From contig NZ_JOEM01000017.1 in assembly GCF_000718135.1 (NCBI RefSeq), forward strand, positions 1-64,000: DNA of 64,000 bases, in the 5' to 3' direction. The position numbers and the translations under genes were made by a program. Within the stretch, counting starts at the first letter, position 1. Every line of letters begins with the position of its first letter. This DNA comes from Streptomyces cyaneofuscatus (GTDB taxonomy: Bacteria > Actinomycetota > Actinomycetes > Streptomycetales > Streptomycetaceae). This document shows, piece by piece, positions 19,503 through 27,952 of the stretch. The notes below the pieces were generated by a model. The model searched no databases and was not told the origin of the DNA. It saw only the letters and a list, made by a program, of their open reading frames with translations.

Positions 19503-20533
19503 ACGGGGTGTTCGTCCTCAGGGCGGGGTCCCTGAGCCTGAGAGCGGCGCGCCGCTCGGTCGTCGTGTGCGCGCTGCTGGGGGCGGCGCTGGTCGCGCTG
19601 GCCCTGTGGGCCTTCACCCTCGGCAGCTATCCGCTGAGCCTCGGCGACCTGGCCGCGGTCATGTCGGGCACGGCGGGGAACGGGGTCCGCACCGTGGTCC
19701 TGGAGTGGCGGGCGCCGCGCATCGTCGCCGCCGTCCTGTTCGGGGCCGCGCTCGCCGTGGGCGGCGCGATCTTCCAGTCCCTCACCCGCAACCCGCTCGG
19801 CAGCCCCGACGTCATCGGCTTCACCACCGGCTCCTACACCGGCGTCGTCCTCACCCTGCTGGCGGGCGCGAGCAGTTACTCGGCCCTCGCGGCGGGAGCG
19901 CTCGGCGGCGGGCTCATCACCGCCTTCGCCGTGTACCTGCTGGCGTTCCGGCGGGGCGTGCGGGGCTTCCGGCTCATCATCGTGGGCATCGCGGTCGGCG
20001 CGCTGCTGTCCTCGGTCAACACGTGGTTCCTGGTGAAGGCCGATGTGGACACCGCGCTGCGGGCGGCGGTGTGGGGCGCCGGTTCGCTGAGCGCCATCGG
20101 CTGGCCCGCCGTCACGATGGCCGCCGTCCTGACGGCGGTGGTCGCGACGGCGGCCCCGGTGGCGCAGCGCCGGATGCGGTGGCTCGAACTGGGCGACGAC
20201 ACGGCGGCGATGCTGGGGGTGCCCGTCGAGCGTACGAAGCTGCTGCTGGTCGTCCTCGGCGTGGCCGCGACCGCCGCGGTGACCGCAGCGGCGGGCCCCA
20301 TCGCCTTCGTCGCGCTGGCGGCGCCGCAGATCGCCCGCCGTCTCACCGGACGCGGAACGGTCGACCTCACCGGTGCCGCGCTCGTCGGCGCGCTCCTGCT
20401 GCTCGGCGCCGACCTCGTCGCGCAGCACGCGATACCGGGCGTGTCACTGCCGACGGGCGCGGTCACCGTGTGCGTGGGCGGGGCGTATCTGCTGGTGCTG
20501 CTGGTGCGGGAGTCGCGGCGGGGGGCGAGATGA
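19499..20533 (+). CDS. FecCD-family iron-siderophore ABC permease (second subunit)
   Basis: 344 residues. The GTG start at 19499 overlaps the preceding stop, with GGGAG just upstream. The pattern EWRAPRIVAAVLFGAALAVGGAIFQSLTRNPLGSPDVIGFTTG and GPIAFVALAAPQIARRLTGRG matches CbrB/FecD-type permeases. It pairs with the gene before it. The expected FecE-type ATPase does not follow: the next gene downstream is an unrelated small gene on the other strand. Confidence 0.93.
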   Translation: MNGVFVLRAGSLSLRAARRSVVVCALLGAALVALALWAFTLGSYPLSLGDLAAVMSGTAGNGVRTVVLEWRAPRIVAAVLFGAALAVGGAIFQSLTRNPLGSPDVIGFTTGSYTGVVLTLLAGASSYSALAAGALGGGLITAFAVYLLAFRRGVRGFRLIIVGIAVGALLSSVNTWFLVKADVDTALRAAVWGAGSLSAIGWPAVTMAAVLTAVVATAAPVAQRRMRWLELGDDTAAMLGVPVERTKLLLVVLGVAATAAVTAAAGPIAFVALAAPQIARRLTGRGTVDLTGAALVGALLLLGADLVAQHAIPGVSLPTGAVTVCVGGAYLLVLLVRESRRGAR

Positions 20534-20552
20534 ACGTTTCTTCCGGCGGTGG

Positions 20553-20867
20553 TCACTCGGCGGGGGCGCCCCAGGCGTGAGGGGAGGAGCGTCTCTGCGG
20601 GCTGCTGGGGCTGCTCGGGCGGCCGGGATTGCTGGGGCGGTCGTCCGACGGCGTGCGGGACGCGGTCCAGATCGCCTCGATGCCGAGCGGACGGTAGCCG
20701 TCCTCCGGTGTCCAAGGCGAGGAGGTGGAACGTTCCTGCGGGTGAACATGCGTCAAGGGCGTCGGCAGCGCCTTGCGTTCGATGCCTCCCAGGCGTCGTT
20801 CGAAGTCGGCCTGGAGCCGGTTCATGGTGTCGAGGAAGTCCTCGAGCGGAATGCTTCCTTCGTACAT
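20553..20867 (-). CDS. Hypothetical small protein
   Basis: 104 residues, starting MYEGSIPLEDFLDTMNRLQADFERRLGGIERKA; AGGAG lies just before the ATG at 20867. The N-terminal 45 residues form an amphipathic, possibly coiled-coil helix; the C-terminal half is rich in Pro, Ser and Arg and probably disordered. I do not recognise the family. It is divergent from the Clp-type ATPase at 21275 with a 407-base gap, so an adaptor or co-regulated stress role is possible but unproven. Confidence 0.6.
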   Translation of the reverse strand: MYEGSIPLEDFLDTMNRLQADFERRLGGIERKALPTPLTHVHPQERSTSSPWTPEDGYRPLGIEAIWTASRTPSDDRPSNPGRPSSPSSPQRRSSPHAWGAPAE

Positions 20868-21274
20868 CTGCTCCTCTTTTCCCGCGTCGTCTGTTCCTGC
20901 GTCGTCCCGCGCAGTACGGCCTCGAAAGTCGTCAAAATCGAAACGAAATAGGCTTTCCGTCGTTGCACCCCGCACAACGATCTCTTCCGGCGGGGGGAAT
21001 GCTGCATTCGGGTGAACCGCGGGCGTGACGGGGCGCGGTCGCTCGGTCGCGCCGCCAGGACCGGGAGGGCCACGGTGTCCGTGCGGCCGCCGTGCCGTCC
21101 GGCCGGTGCGGTACTCCGCCACGACGCCCTTGCGGAGCGCGTACGCGGCCTCGAGCACTTCGCCGGGCGGGTGGCCAGGGTGCTGCCCGGGCCCGTCCCG
21201 CCGTACCGTTTGCGAACCCCGGGACATCGGGTTTGAGTGGATGGGACCCCCCCATCCGCTCATCTGGAGCTGGC
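20868..21274. promoter_or_regulatory. Divergent region upstream of the Clp ATPase with an imperfect inverted repeat
   Basis: No convincing gene in 407 bases. At 21234-21262 lies an inverted repeat, TGAG-T-GGATGGG with CCCATCC-G-CTCA, 12-base arms with one mismatch and a 5-base loop, ending 12 bases before the ATPase start. It begins like an HspR half site (TTGAGT) but lacks the matching ACTCAAG, so it is only a candidate operator. Confidence 0.45.
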
Positions 21275-23764
21275 ATGTCGATGGCATTCGGTTCTCCCTC
21301 CGGTTCGCCGGACCCCTTCAGTGACCTGCTGAATCGTTTCTTCGGAATGTCGCCGGCATCGTCGCCCCCGGCTGTGCAGCGCGTCCCCATCGGCCGGCTC
21401 CTCACGGAGTCCTCGCGCGAACTCCTGGACGCCGCGGCCCGCAGAGCGGTCCAGGACGGCACGTCCGACCTCGATACGGAGCACCTGCTGTGGGCCGCCA
21501 CCCAGGTCGAGCCCACCCGGAGGCTGCTCGCCCAGGCCGGGGTCGACCCCGGGCACCTCGGCGACCGGATCGCCGAGGTGCTGCCCCGGGAGTCCCAGGA
21601 ACCGTCCTCCGAGCCCGGCCTCACCCCGGCCGCCAAGCGGACCCTCGCCCTCGCGCACGCCCGGTCGCAGGCGGCGGAGGTCTCGTACATCGGGCCCGAG
21701 CACATCCTCGGCGCGCTCCTCGCCGACGCCGACTCCGGCGCCTCCCGGTTCCTGCGCGCCGAGGATCTGGACGTCGGGGAGCTGCGCGGAGCGACGGGCC
21801 GGGCGTCCGGCGCGAACGGGGCTCCGGCCGGTGGCGGGCAGCCGTCCGAGACGCTGGACGAGTTCGGCAGGGACCTGACGGAGGACGCCAAGGCGGGCAG
21901 GCTCGACCCGGTGGTGGGCAGGGCCGAGGAGATCGAGCAGACCATCGAGATCCTGTCGCGGCGCTCCAAGAACAACCCCGTGCTCATCGGTGAGCCGGGC
22001 GTCGGCAAGACCGCCATCGTGGAGGGGCTCGCCCAGCGCATCGTCGCGGGCGAGGTCCCCGACACCCTCAAGGACAAGCGGGTCGTCTCGCTGGACCTGT
22101 CCGGCATGGTGGCCGGAGCCCAGTACCGCGGCCAGTTCGAGGAGCGGCTGAAGAAGGTCATCGAGGACGTGCAGAAGGCCGAAGGGGAGATCATCCTCTT
22201 CATCGACGAACTCCACACCGTCGTCGGAGCGGGCGCGACGGGCGAGGGCTCGATGGACGCGGGCAACATGCTCAAGCCCGCCCTCGCCCGCGGCGAGCTC
22301 CACGTGGTCGGCGCGACGACGATCGACGAGTACCGCAAGCACATCGAGAAGGACGCCGCCCTGGAGCGCCGCTTCCAGCCCGTCCTGATCCCGGAGCCCA
22401 CCGTCGAGGAGACCGTACAGATCCTCGAAGGGCTGCGGGACGCCTACGAGGCCCACCACCAGGTCCGCTTCGCCGACGGGGCCCTGACAGCGGCCGCGGA
22501 GCTGTCGGACCGCTACATCAGCGACCGCTTCCTCCCCGACAAGGCCATCGACCTGATGGACCAGGCCGGTGCCCGCGTACGGCTGCGCAGCGCGAACCGC
22601 TCCACCGAGGTCGTCAGCCGGGAGGACCGCCTCGCCAAGCTGCGCCGGGAGAAGGACCAGGCCGTGGCGGCGGAGGAGTTCGAGCGGGCCAAGGAGCTGA
22701 AGGAGCAGATCGCCGAGGTGGAGGGTGAACTCGCGGGCATCGAGGAGCGGAGGGAGGGCGTCGTCTCCGTGACGGCGTCCGACATCGCCGACATCGTCTC
22801 CCGCCGTACCGGAATTCCGGTCTCCCAGCTCACCGCGGGCGAGAAGGAGAAGCTCCTCAGGCTGGAGGAGGAGATGCACGCCCGGATCGTCGGCCAGGAC
22901 GAGGCGGTCACCGCGGTCTCCCAGGCCGTACGCCGTAACCGGGCGGGCATGGGCGACCCCAACCGGCCCGTCGGCTCGTTCCTCTTCCTCGGTCCCACCG
23001 GCGTCGGCAAGACCGAGCTGGCCAAGACGCTGGCCGAGCTGCTGTTCGGCGCCGACGACCGGATGATCCGGTTCGACATGAGCGAGTTCCAGGAGAAGCA
23101 CACGGTCGCCCGGCTCGTCGGAGCGCCTCCCGGATACGTCGGCTACGACGAGGCCGGCCAGCTCACCGAGAAGGTGCGGCGCAATCCGTACAGCGTGGTG
23201 CTGTTCGACGAGGTCGAGAAGGCGCACCCCGATGTCTTCAACACGCTGCTCCAGATCCTCGACGACGGCCGGCTGACGGACGGCCAGGGCCGCACGGTCG
23301 ACTTCCGCCACTGCGTCGTCATCATGACGTCCAACATCGGCGCGCACCGCATCCTCGCCCATCAGGGCGATGCCGCCGAGCTCAAGGACGAGCTGATGGA
23401 GGATCTGCGCGGGCGGTTCCTGCCCGAGTTCCTCAACCGCATCGACGACATCATCGTCTTCCACAGCCTGACGGAGGACGACCTGTCCGAGATCGTCGAG
23501 CACCTGCTGGACCGCAGCAAACGCCGTGTCCACGCGCAGGGCCTGACGCTGGACGTCACCGAGGCGGCGAAGAAGCTCCTGGTGGCCCACGGCTACCAGC
23601 CGGAGTTCGGCGCCCGCCCGCTGCGCCGCACGATCCAGACCGAACTCGACAACCGCGTCGCCTCCTTGCTCCTCGGCGGTGAGGCAGAACCGGGCGACAC
23701 GATCGTCGCCGATGTGCAGGACGACTCCCTCCACTGCACGATCCGTAACGACGACAAGGAGTGA
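21275..23764 (+). CDS. ClpC-like AAA+ unfoldase without an evident ClpP-binding loop
   Basis: 829 residues. Order: Clp N-terminal double repeat (about 40-190), AAA domain 1 with Walker A GEPGVGKT (239-246) and [12 protein letters not shown], a UVR-type middle segment ([15 protein letters not shown], about 465-485), AAA domain 2 with GPTGVGKT (573-580) and [11 protein letters not shown], and the D2-small domain. This is the ClpC/ClpE architecture. After [11 protein letters not shown], where ClpC has an (L/I/V)GF tripeptide that docks ClpP, only [14 protein letters not shown] is present, as in ClpB-like disaggregases. It also has an extra N-terminal [15 protein letters not shown] segment. It probably unfolds or disaggregates stress-damaged proteins. 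The ATG at 21275 has CTGGAG upstream. Confidence 0.9.
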   Translation: MSMAFGSPSGSPDPFSDLLNRFFGMSPASSPPAVQRVPIGRLLTESSRELLDAAARRAVQDGTSDLDTEHLLWAATQVEPTRRLLAQAGVDPGHLGDRIAEVLPRESQEPSSEPGLTPAAKRTLALAHARSQAAEVSYIGPEHILGALLADADSGASRFLRAEDLDVGELRGATGRASGANGAPAGGGQPSETLDEFGRDLTEDAKAGRLDPVVGRAEEIEQTIEILSRRSKNNPVLIGEPGVGKTAIVEGLAQRIVAGEVPDTLKDKRVVSLDLSGMVAGAQYRGQFEERLKKVIEDVQKAEGEIILFIDELHTVVGAGATGEGSMDAGNMLKPALARGELHVVGATTIDEYRKHIEKDAALERRFQPVLIPEPTVEETVQILEGLRDAYEAHHQVRFADGALTAAAELSDRYISDRFLPDKAIDLMDQAGARVRLRSANRSTEVVSREDRLAKLRREKDQAVAAEEFERAKELKEQIAEVEGELAGIEERREGVVSVTASDIADIVSRRTGIPVSQLTAGEKEKLLRLEEEMHARIVGQDEAVTAVSQAVRRNRAGMGDPNRPVGSFLFLGPTGVGKTELAKTLAELLFGADDRMIRFDMSEFQEKHTVARLVGAPPGYVGYDEAGQLTEKVRRNPYSVVLFDEVEKAHPDVFNTLLQILDDGRLTDGQGRTVDFRHCVVIMTSNIGAHRILAHQGDAAELKDELMEDLRGRFLPEFLNRIDDIIVFHSLTEDDLSEIVEHLLDRSKRRVHAQGLTLDVTEAAKKLLVAHGYQPEFGARPLRRTIQTELDNRVASLLLGGEAEPGDTIVADVQDDSLHCTIRNDDKE

Positions 23765-23767
23765 CCG

Positions 23768-23935
23768 ATGGCTCACCACCACCACAAGTCGAACGAAGAG
23801 GTCGAGGGCGACCCCGACACCGGCCACAGCCGTGGCATGCCCCGCCGCCCGGACGAGAAGAAACTCGACGAGCGCCTGGAGAAGGACCGCGAGGAGGTAC
23901 GCCGTCCTCCGGAGGAGGACGGCCGGGCCGGCTAG
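23768..23935 (+). CDS. Small hydrophilic histidine-tagged-like protein downstream of the Clp ATPase
   Basis: 55 residues, too short for most gene finders. It begins MAHHHHKSNEEVEGDPDTG and continues with a very charged MPRRPDEKKLDERLEKDREEVRRPPEEDG. AAGGAG (overlapping the ATPase stop) lies eight bases before the ATG and the gap is three bases, so it is almost surely co-translated with the ATPase. The four histidines could bind metal. No known domain; a disordered stress peptide or adaptor is possible. Confidence 0.65.
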   Translation: MAHHHHKSNEEVEGDPDTGHSRGMPRRPDEKKLDERLEKDREEVRRPPEEDGRAG

Positions 23936-23953
23936 CCGGCACCGGGAGCGGCT

Positions 23954-25066
23954 TCAGCGCCCCCGTGCCGTGCGGCCGAGGGCAAACCGGGCGATGCCCG
24001 GCCGCCCTTCGACCAGGTCGGCGGCGAGTTCGCCGATGGCGGGCCCGAACTTGAAGCCGTGCCCGGAGAAGCCGGCCAGCACGGTGACCGGGCCCTGCCG
24101 GTCGATGACGAAGTCCTCGTCGGGCGTCGTGGTGTAGAGGCAGGTGAGGGGGGCCGGCTCGGTGCCGGCCACGCCGGGCAGCCATTCCTCGGCGTAGGCG
24201 CGGAGGCGTCCGACGGCCGCAGGGTCCGGCGTACGGTCGCGGTGGTCGGGGTCCACCACCGGTCCGACGCCGTGCAGCCCGATCTTGACGCCGTCCACGC
24301 TGCCCAGCCCGTACAGTCCGCCCGGCACGTGCCACCCGGCCCCCGGGTGGTGGATGAACGACGGCCAGTCCAGCGCGTCGGGGACCGGGAAGTGCACCGG
24401 CTGCTCCTGGGTGACCCGCATCGGCGGCAGCCCGCTCACGAGGTCCGGCAGGAAACCCGGCGCCCAGCCGCCCACGGCGACCACGACCGCGTCCGCCGTC
24501 AGCGCCTCGTCGGCGTCCGTGACGACGGTGACCCCGCCCCCGGTACGCCCGGTGTCCCGGATCTCCGTCACGCGCACCCCGTGCCGCACCTCGGCGCCAC
24601 GCTGCCCGGCCGTCTTGAGCAGGGCGGCTACGGCATCGTCGGCGTGCACCCGCCCGGCGTCCGGGTGGTACAGCGCGGTGGTGTCGGCCCGCAGCCCCGG
24701 CCACCGCTCGGCCACCTCACCGGGGGACAGGCGCCGCGCGGACCGCCCCGCCCCGGCGAGCACGCCGGCCAGCCGCTCCACCGCCTCGGGCAGACCGTGG
24801 TCGACGGCCCCGGTGAGCGTCAGCACCGACTGCCCGCTCTCCTCCTCCAGCCGCCGCCACAGGGGCAGCGCCCGCAGTGCCAGCTCCGTGTACGAGGGCT
24901 CCGCGTACGCCAGCCGGAAGATCCGGGAGCTGCCGTACGAACTGCCGCGGTCATGGCCCGGGCCGAAACGTTCCAGCACGGTGACCTCGTGGCCGCGTAC
25001 CGAAAGGCGCCAGGCGGCGGCCGCCCCCATCAGCCCGCCACCGATGACGAGAACCCGTAGAGCCAT
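23954..25066 (-). CDS. Monomeric sarcosine oxidase-like (MSOX/MTOX) flavoprotein
   Basis: 370 residues. The N-terminal VLVIGGGLMGAAAAWRLSVRGHEVTVLERFGPGHDRGSSYGSSRIFRLAY is typical of MSOX/SolA, with GxGxxG, the glutamate for FAD ribose and the GSSxGxSR loop. TCLYTTTPDEDFVIDR carries the cysteine that usually binds FAD covalently, and FSGHGFKFGPAIGELAADL the C-terminal FAD contact. It would oxidise an N-methyl or secondary amine to give peroxide. The start at 25066 follows GGAAAGGA; an earlier in-frame start at 25105 is less likely. Substrate unknown. Confidence 0.88.
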   Translation of the reverse strand: MALRVLVIGGGLMGAAAAWRLSVRGHEVTVLERFGPGHDRGSSYGSSRIFRLAYAEPSYTELALRALPLWRRLEEESGQSVLTLTGAVDHGLPEAVERLAGVLAGAGRSARRLSPGEVAERWPGLRADTTALYHPDAGRVHADDAVAALLKTAGQRGAEVRHGVRVTEIRDTGRTGGGVTVVTDADEALTADAVVVAVGGWAPGFLPDLVSGLPPMRVTQEQPVHFPVPDALDWPSFIHHPGAGWHVPGGLYGLGSVDGVKIGLHGVGPVVDPDHRDRTPDPAAVGRLRAYAEEWLPGVAGTEPAPLTCLYTTTPDEDFVIDRQGPVTVLAGFSGHGFKFGPAIGELAADLVEGRPGIARFALGRTARGR

Positions 25067-25159
25067 GGCCCTGTGTCCTTTCCTGTGCCGGACCGTGCCG
25101 GTCACCGTCCACGTACCGCGATCCGGACGACCCCGACAAAGGATACGGACGGCAGGTCC

Positions 25160-25705
25160 TCAGCCCGGAGCCATCACCAGGTCGCCGATCACCGCCAGCC
25201 CGACCTGTGCGGCCAGCCACGGCGCGCGTTCGGCCTCGATCTGCTTCACATGGACGAAGACGGTGTGGTCGGTTGCGGGCTCCTCCAGTTCGAGGTCGCG
25301 GGCGTTGACGCACAGCGTCACGAACGCGCCCCTGGCTCCACCGACACCCAAGCCGATTTCGGGGGCCTCGGGCCAGCCCATGAAGTCCCACCGTACGGTG
25401 GCCGGGCTGCCGTCCAGCGCGTCGAGAAAGGGCCCGACGGGATCCGGGGAAGCGGCCCAGCCCCTCAGTCGGAGGGGCAGGTGCGTCAACGGGTCGTCGC
25501 CCTCGGCCGATGAGCCGCTCTCGCCCCACTCCGCGTCCGGGAACAACGTCAGCAGAGATGTCAGGACGTGCGCCGAGGAGACGAGCACCTCGAAATCGAC
25601 TTGCAGGTCCCGGAGATCGGCGATCCCGAGCAACCGCCCGACCGATCGCAGGCCCTCTGAGAGATCAGCCGTCCTCAGCACGGGCTGCGCATAGGAGTTG
25701 GACAT
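25160..25705 (-). CDS. Hypothetical protein
   Basis: 181 residues starting MSNSYAQPV at 25705. It is acidic, without signal peptide or membrane segment. It contains SSAHVLTSLLTLFPDAEW, VRWDFMGWPEAPEIGLGVGG and TVFVHVKQIEAERAPWLAAQVGLAVIGDL. I do not recognise the family. Streptomyces proteins of this type are usually single, unlinked hypothetical proteins. The next gene, 25858, is divergent with an inverted repeat in between. Confidence 0.7.
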   Translation of the reverse strand: MSNSYAQPVLRTADLSEGLRSVGRLLGIADLRDLQVDFEVLVSSAHVLTSLLTLFPDAEWGESGSSAEGDDPLTHLPLRLRGWAASPDPVGPFLDALDGSPATVRWDFMGWPEAPEIGLGVGGARGAFVTLCVNARDLELEEPATDHTVFVHVKQIEAERAPWLAAQVGLAVIGDLVMAPG

Positions 25706-25734
25706 GGCGGCCACAATGCCATCGGAGCACCGGC

Positions 25735-25768
25735 ACTATGCACTGCATGTATACGTGAGGTGTATAGT
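25735..25768. promoter_or_regulatory. Nested inverted repeats in the divergent promoter region
   Basis: ACTATGCAC (25735-25743) and GTGTATAGT (25760-25768) are complementary with one mismatch, and TATAC (25750-25754) pairs with GTATA (25762-25766). Unusually AT-rich for this DNA, it is a likely promoter/operator for the genes at 25705 and 25858. Confidence 0.55.
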
Positions 25769-25857
25769 CGCGAACTCCTGAGAACCTCCGAGAGCCCCGC
25801 AGCCCCGCAGCCCCGGAAGAGCTCCCCGAAGCCGAGACCGTGACCATGGAGATGGCG

Positions 25858-26529
25858 ATGACCACCAGCACCATCCCGGACGCCCCGGGCGTCCCGGCCG
25901 CCCCCGCCGCGCCGAGAGGCGACGTGCGCACCCGGGTCGGCCGCGCCGCGGTGGCGGCCGGGGGCGGTCTGCTTCTCGGTGTGCTGACCAACCTGGCCCA
26001 GGGATGGCTGCCCGACACGTGGCAGCAGCTCGCCAACTCGGGTGCGGTCTGGTCCGCCGTCGCCTTCGCCGTCGGCGCGGTGCTGTACCGGCAGGAGCGG
26101 GTCGTCCACGCCGCGTCGGGCGGCGCGGTCGCGGAGGTCGGGCTGGTGGTCGGGTACTACGGCTACGCCGAGTTCGGGCGGGACGGGGCGGGCAGTCTCT
26201 TCTTCCCGCTGGTGTGGCTCGGGCTGGGGCTCGTCGCCGGGCCCTTGTTCGGTGCGGCGGGCTGGTGGTGGCGGCGAGGCCTGGACGTGCGGCGCCGCGT
26301 TCTGAGCCTGGGTGCGTTCGCGGGGCTCTGGGGGATGGAGGGGCTGATGTACGCCGTGGACCTCGGCTACATGCCGGAGGCGTACGCCTGTCTGGCGCTG
26401 TTCGTCCTGATCCCGCTGCTGATGGCCCGGGACCACAAGGAGCGCGCTCTGACGCTGGGGGCCGCCGCGGTCTGCGGGCTCGTCGCGTACGGCGCCGTCG
26501 AGGTCCCTCTCCAGATGCTCAGCGCCTGA
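25858..26529 (+). CDS. DUF6518-like integral membrane protein
   Basis: About 223 residues with six predicted transmembrane helices (for example GGLLLGVLTNLAQGWLP, GSLFFPLVWLGLGLVAGPLFGAAGWWW, YACLALFVLIPLLMA). The conserved block GVLTNLAQGWLPDTWQQLANSGAVWSAVAFAVGA is typical of the actinobacterial DUF6518 family. GGAG six bases before 25858 makes this ATG the best start of four candidates (25840, 25846, 25852, 25858). Function unknown. Confidence 0.8.
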   Translation: MTTSTIPDAPGVPAAPAAPRGDVRTRVGRAAVAAGGGLLLGVLTNLAQGWLPDTWQQLANSGAVWSAVAFAVGAVLYRQERVVHAASGGAVAEVGLVVGYYGYAEFGRDGAGSLFFPLVWLGLGLVAGPLFGAAGWWWRRGLDVRRRVLSLGAFAGLWGMEGLMYAVDLGYMPEAYACLALFVLIPLLMARDHKERALTLGAAAVCGLVAYGAVEVPLQMLSA

Positions 26530-26595
26530 CCCGTACTCCGGGCCGCCGTCCGGGCGGTGCCGGCCCGCTCGTGCGTGGGCCGGCACCGCGGCGGG

Positions 26596-26862
26596 TCAGG
26601 CCGGCCAGGTGCCCGTGACGCGGCGGGTCGCCTGGGCGCCCGAGCGTTCGACCGCGGCCTTGACCACGGCGAAGATCGCGCCCTGTACGGCGGCGGCGAG
26701 GAGGATCTGCCCCCACGGGCGGTCCTCGTCCAGGGCGTCGGGGGCGTCGCCCTCGCCCTCTATGAGCTTCCACGTCTGCTTGAACGCGGCGCCCGCGATC
26801 ATGCCGCTGAGCGCACCCAGGGCGAAACCGACCGGCTTGTAGGCGATCTTGGACGGCTTCAT
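26596..26862 (-). CDS. DUF4235-like membrane protein
   Basis: 88 residues with two hydrophobic segments (VGFALGALSGMIAGAAF and GQILLAAAVQGAIFAVVKAAVERSGA), the pattern of the DUF4235 family. Its start overlaps the end of the DUF3618 gene by four bases (ATGA), and the three genes 26596-27802 form one leftward operon. These families are common in Streptomyces stress/osmotic regulons and are thought to act in the envelope; the function is not known. Confidence 0.85.
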   Translation of the reverse strand: MKPSKIAYKPVGFALGALSGMIAGAAFKQTWKLIEGEGDAPDALDEDRPWGQILLAAAVQGAIFAVVKAAVERSGAQATRRVTGTWPA

Positions 26863-27392
26863 CGGTTACGTCCCCGGCTGCGACGGATCAGCAGGAAGGC
26901 GACCAGCACCGCACCACCCACGACGAGCGGGGTGCGGTTGGCGCGGGCGGCCGTTGCGGCCCGGTCCGCCTTCTCCAGCAGCGGGTCGGGGGTCTTCTCC
27001 GCCGCGTACCGCCGGGCCTGGGCCGCGCTCTCACGCACCTGTGCGGTGGCCTGTGCCGTCTTCTCCAGCACGGCGTCCGGCGTCCGGTCCTTCACCAACT
27101 GCGCGGCCTGCCCGGCCTTCTCCCGGATCTGGCCGGAAGCCGCGGCCGCCTTCTCCGCGGCCTGCTCCCTGACCACGGCGGTCTTCTCGGCGGCCTGTTC
27201 CCTGGCCACCGCTGCCTTCTCCGCGGCCTGCTCCTTCACGGCCGCCGTCTTCTCCTTCGCCTGCGCCTTGATGTCGGCCTTGGCCGCCAGCGCCTCGACG
27301 GTCTGCCCGAGTTCGTCGCGCGTCCGCTCGACCTGCTCGCGCAGCTCCTCGGGGGTGGGCGTGCCCATCTTGTTCTGCGATTCGTCGTTCAT
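26859..27392 (-). CDS. DUF3618-like protein with alanine/lysine coiled coil and C-terminal anchor
   Basis: 177 residues starting MNDESQNKMG. Residues 11-50 hold the DUF3618 signature (TPEELREQVERTRDELGQTVEALAAKADIKAQ). Residues 50-120 are a repeated KEQAAEKAAVAREQ type sequence: at least four copies of an about 11-residue EQAAEK unit, forming a long helix. One transmembrane helix (TPLVVGGAVLVAFLLI) and a basic RRSRGRNR tail anchor it. It overlaps both neighbours by four bases, showing a tightly coupled operon. The LEA-like repeat suggests a desiccation or osmotic stress role. Confidence 0.85.
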   Translation of the reverse strand: MNDESQNKMGTPTPEELREQVERTRDELGQTVEALAAKADIKAQAKEKTAAVKEQAAEKAAVAREQAAEKTAVVREQAAEKAAAASGQIREKAGQAAQLVKDRTPDAVLEKTAQATAQVRESAAQARRYAAEKTPDPLLEKADRAATAARANRTPLVVGGAVLVAFLLIRRSRGRNR

Positions 27393-27802
27393 CGGTGAGC
27401 CTTCTCCTTGACCTCGGCCAGATCGGCCTTGACGCTGTCGATGGTCTGTTCGGGTGCGGGGGTGCCTGCCCGGGCGATCTGCTTCTTCCCGGCCAGGGCG
27501 GCCACGCCGGCCACCGCCGCCAGCACCGCCGTGACGATGAGCGCCGCCGCCCACACCGGCAGTGCCAGTGCGAGTGCGGCGATGCAGGTCACCACCAGCG
27601 CCTGGGCCGCCAGGATGCCGACGAGACCCGCGGCGCCGAAGAGACCGCCGCCCTTCCCGAACCGCTTGCCCTTCTGCGTCATCTCCGAACGTGCCAGCTG
27701 CATTTCCTCGCGGACCAGCTCCGCGATCTGCCGCGAGGCACGCGAAACGAGCACACCCACCTGGTCGCCGGTGGGGTCGGTCTGCCGCTCTGCTGTGCTC
27801 AT
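27389..27802 (-). CDS. Phage holin-family (DUF1469-like) membrane protein
   Basis: 137 residues starting MSTAERQTD. VGVLVSRASRQIAELVREEMQLARSEMTQKGKRFGKGGGLFGAAGLVGILAAQ is typical of the superfamily III holin-like/DUF1469 proteins, followed by two transmembrane helices (ALVVTCIAALALALPV, AALIVTAVLAAVAGVAALAG). First gene of the three-gene operon. Upstream lies a SigB-like promoter (27905-27929, reading left). Not a prophage holin: no phage genes nearby. Confidence 0.85.
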   Translation of the reverse strand: MSTAERQTDPTGDQVGVLVSRASRQIAELVREEMQLARSEMTQKGKRFGKGGGLFGAAGLVGILAAQALVVTCIAALALALPVWAAALIVTAVLAAVAGVAALAGKKQIARAGTPAPEQTIDSVKADLAEVKEKAHR

Positions 27803-27904
27803 GATGAGGTCACCTTGCTCTCCTCGATCGGTCGGAATCGTCACGGGGACGGGGGCTGTTGGGCGGAATGCCCTCGTCCGGATGTGTACGCCGTCGTCGT
27901 CCGG

Positions 27905-27929
27905 CTACCCGCCAACGGCGGCCGCACCC
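27905..27929 (-). promoter_or_regulatory. SigB-type promoter of the DUF1469/DUF3618/DUF4235 operon
   Basis: On the minus strand GGGT, 15 bases, GGGTAG, matching the known Streptomyces SigB consensus GNNT-N14-16-GGGTA. It lies 103 bases before the first start. The -35 part is weak, so confidence is moderate. Confidence 0.5.
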
Positions 27930-27952
27930 GTCCCGCAGCGCGCGGACACCGC

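Noticed and set aside
21260..23827. 855-residue open frame antisense to the Clp ATPase
   Set aside because: Typical high-GC antisense shadow; the plus-strand frame has complete AAA+ motifs.
27389..27802. Prophage, suggested by the holin-like gene
   Set aside because: No integrase, capsid, tail or lysin genes nearby; DUF1469-type proteins are ordinary chromosomal genes in Streptomyces.
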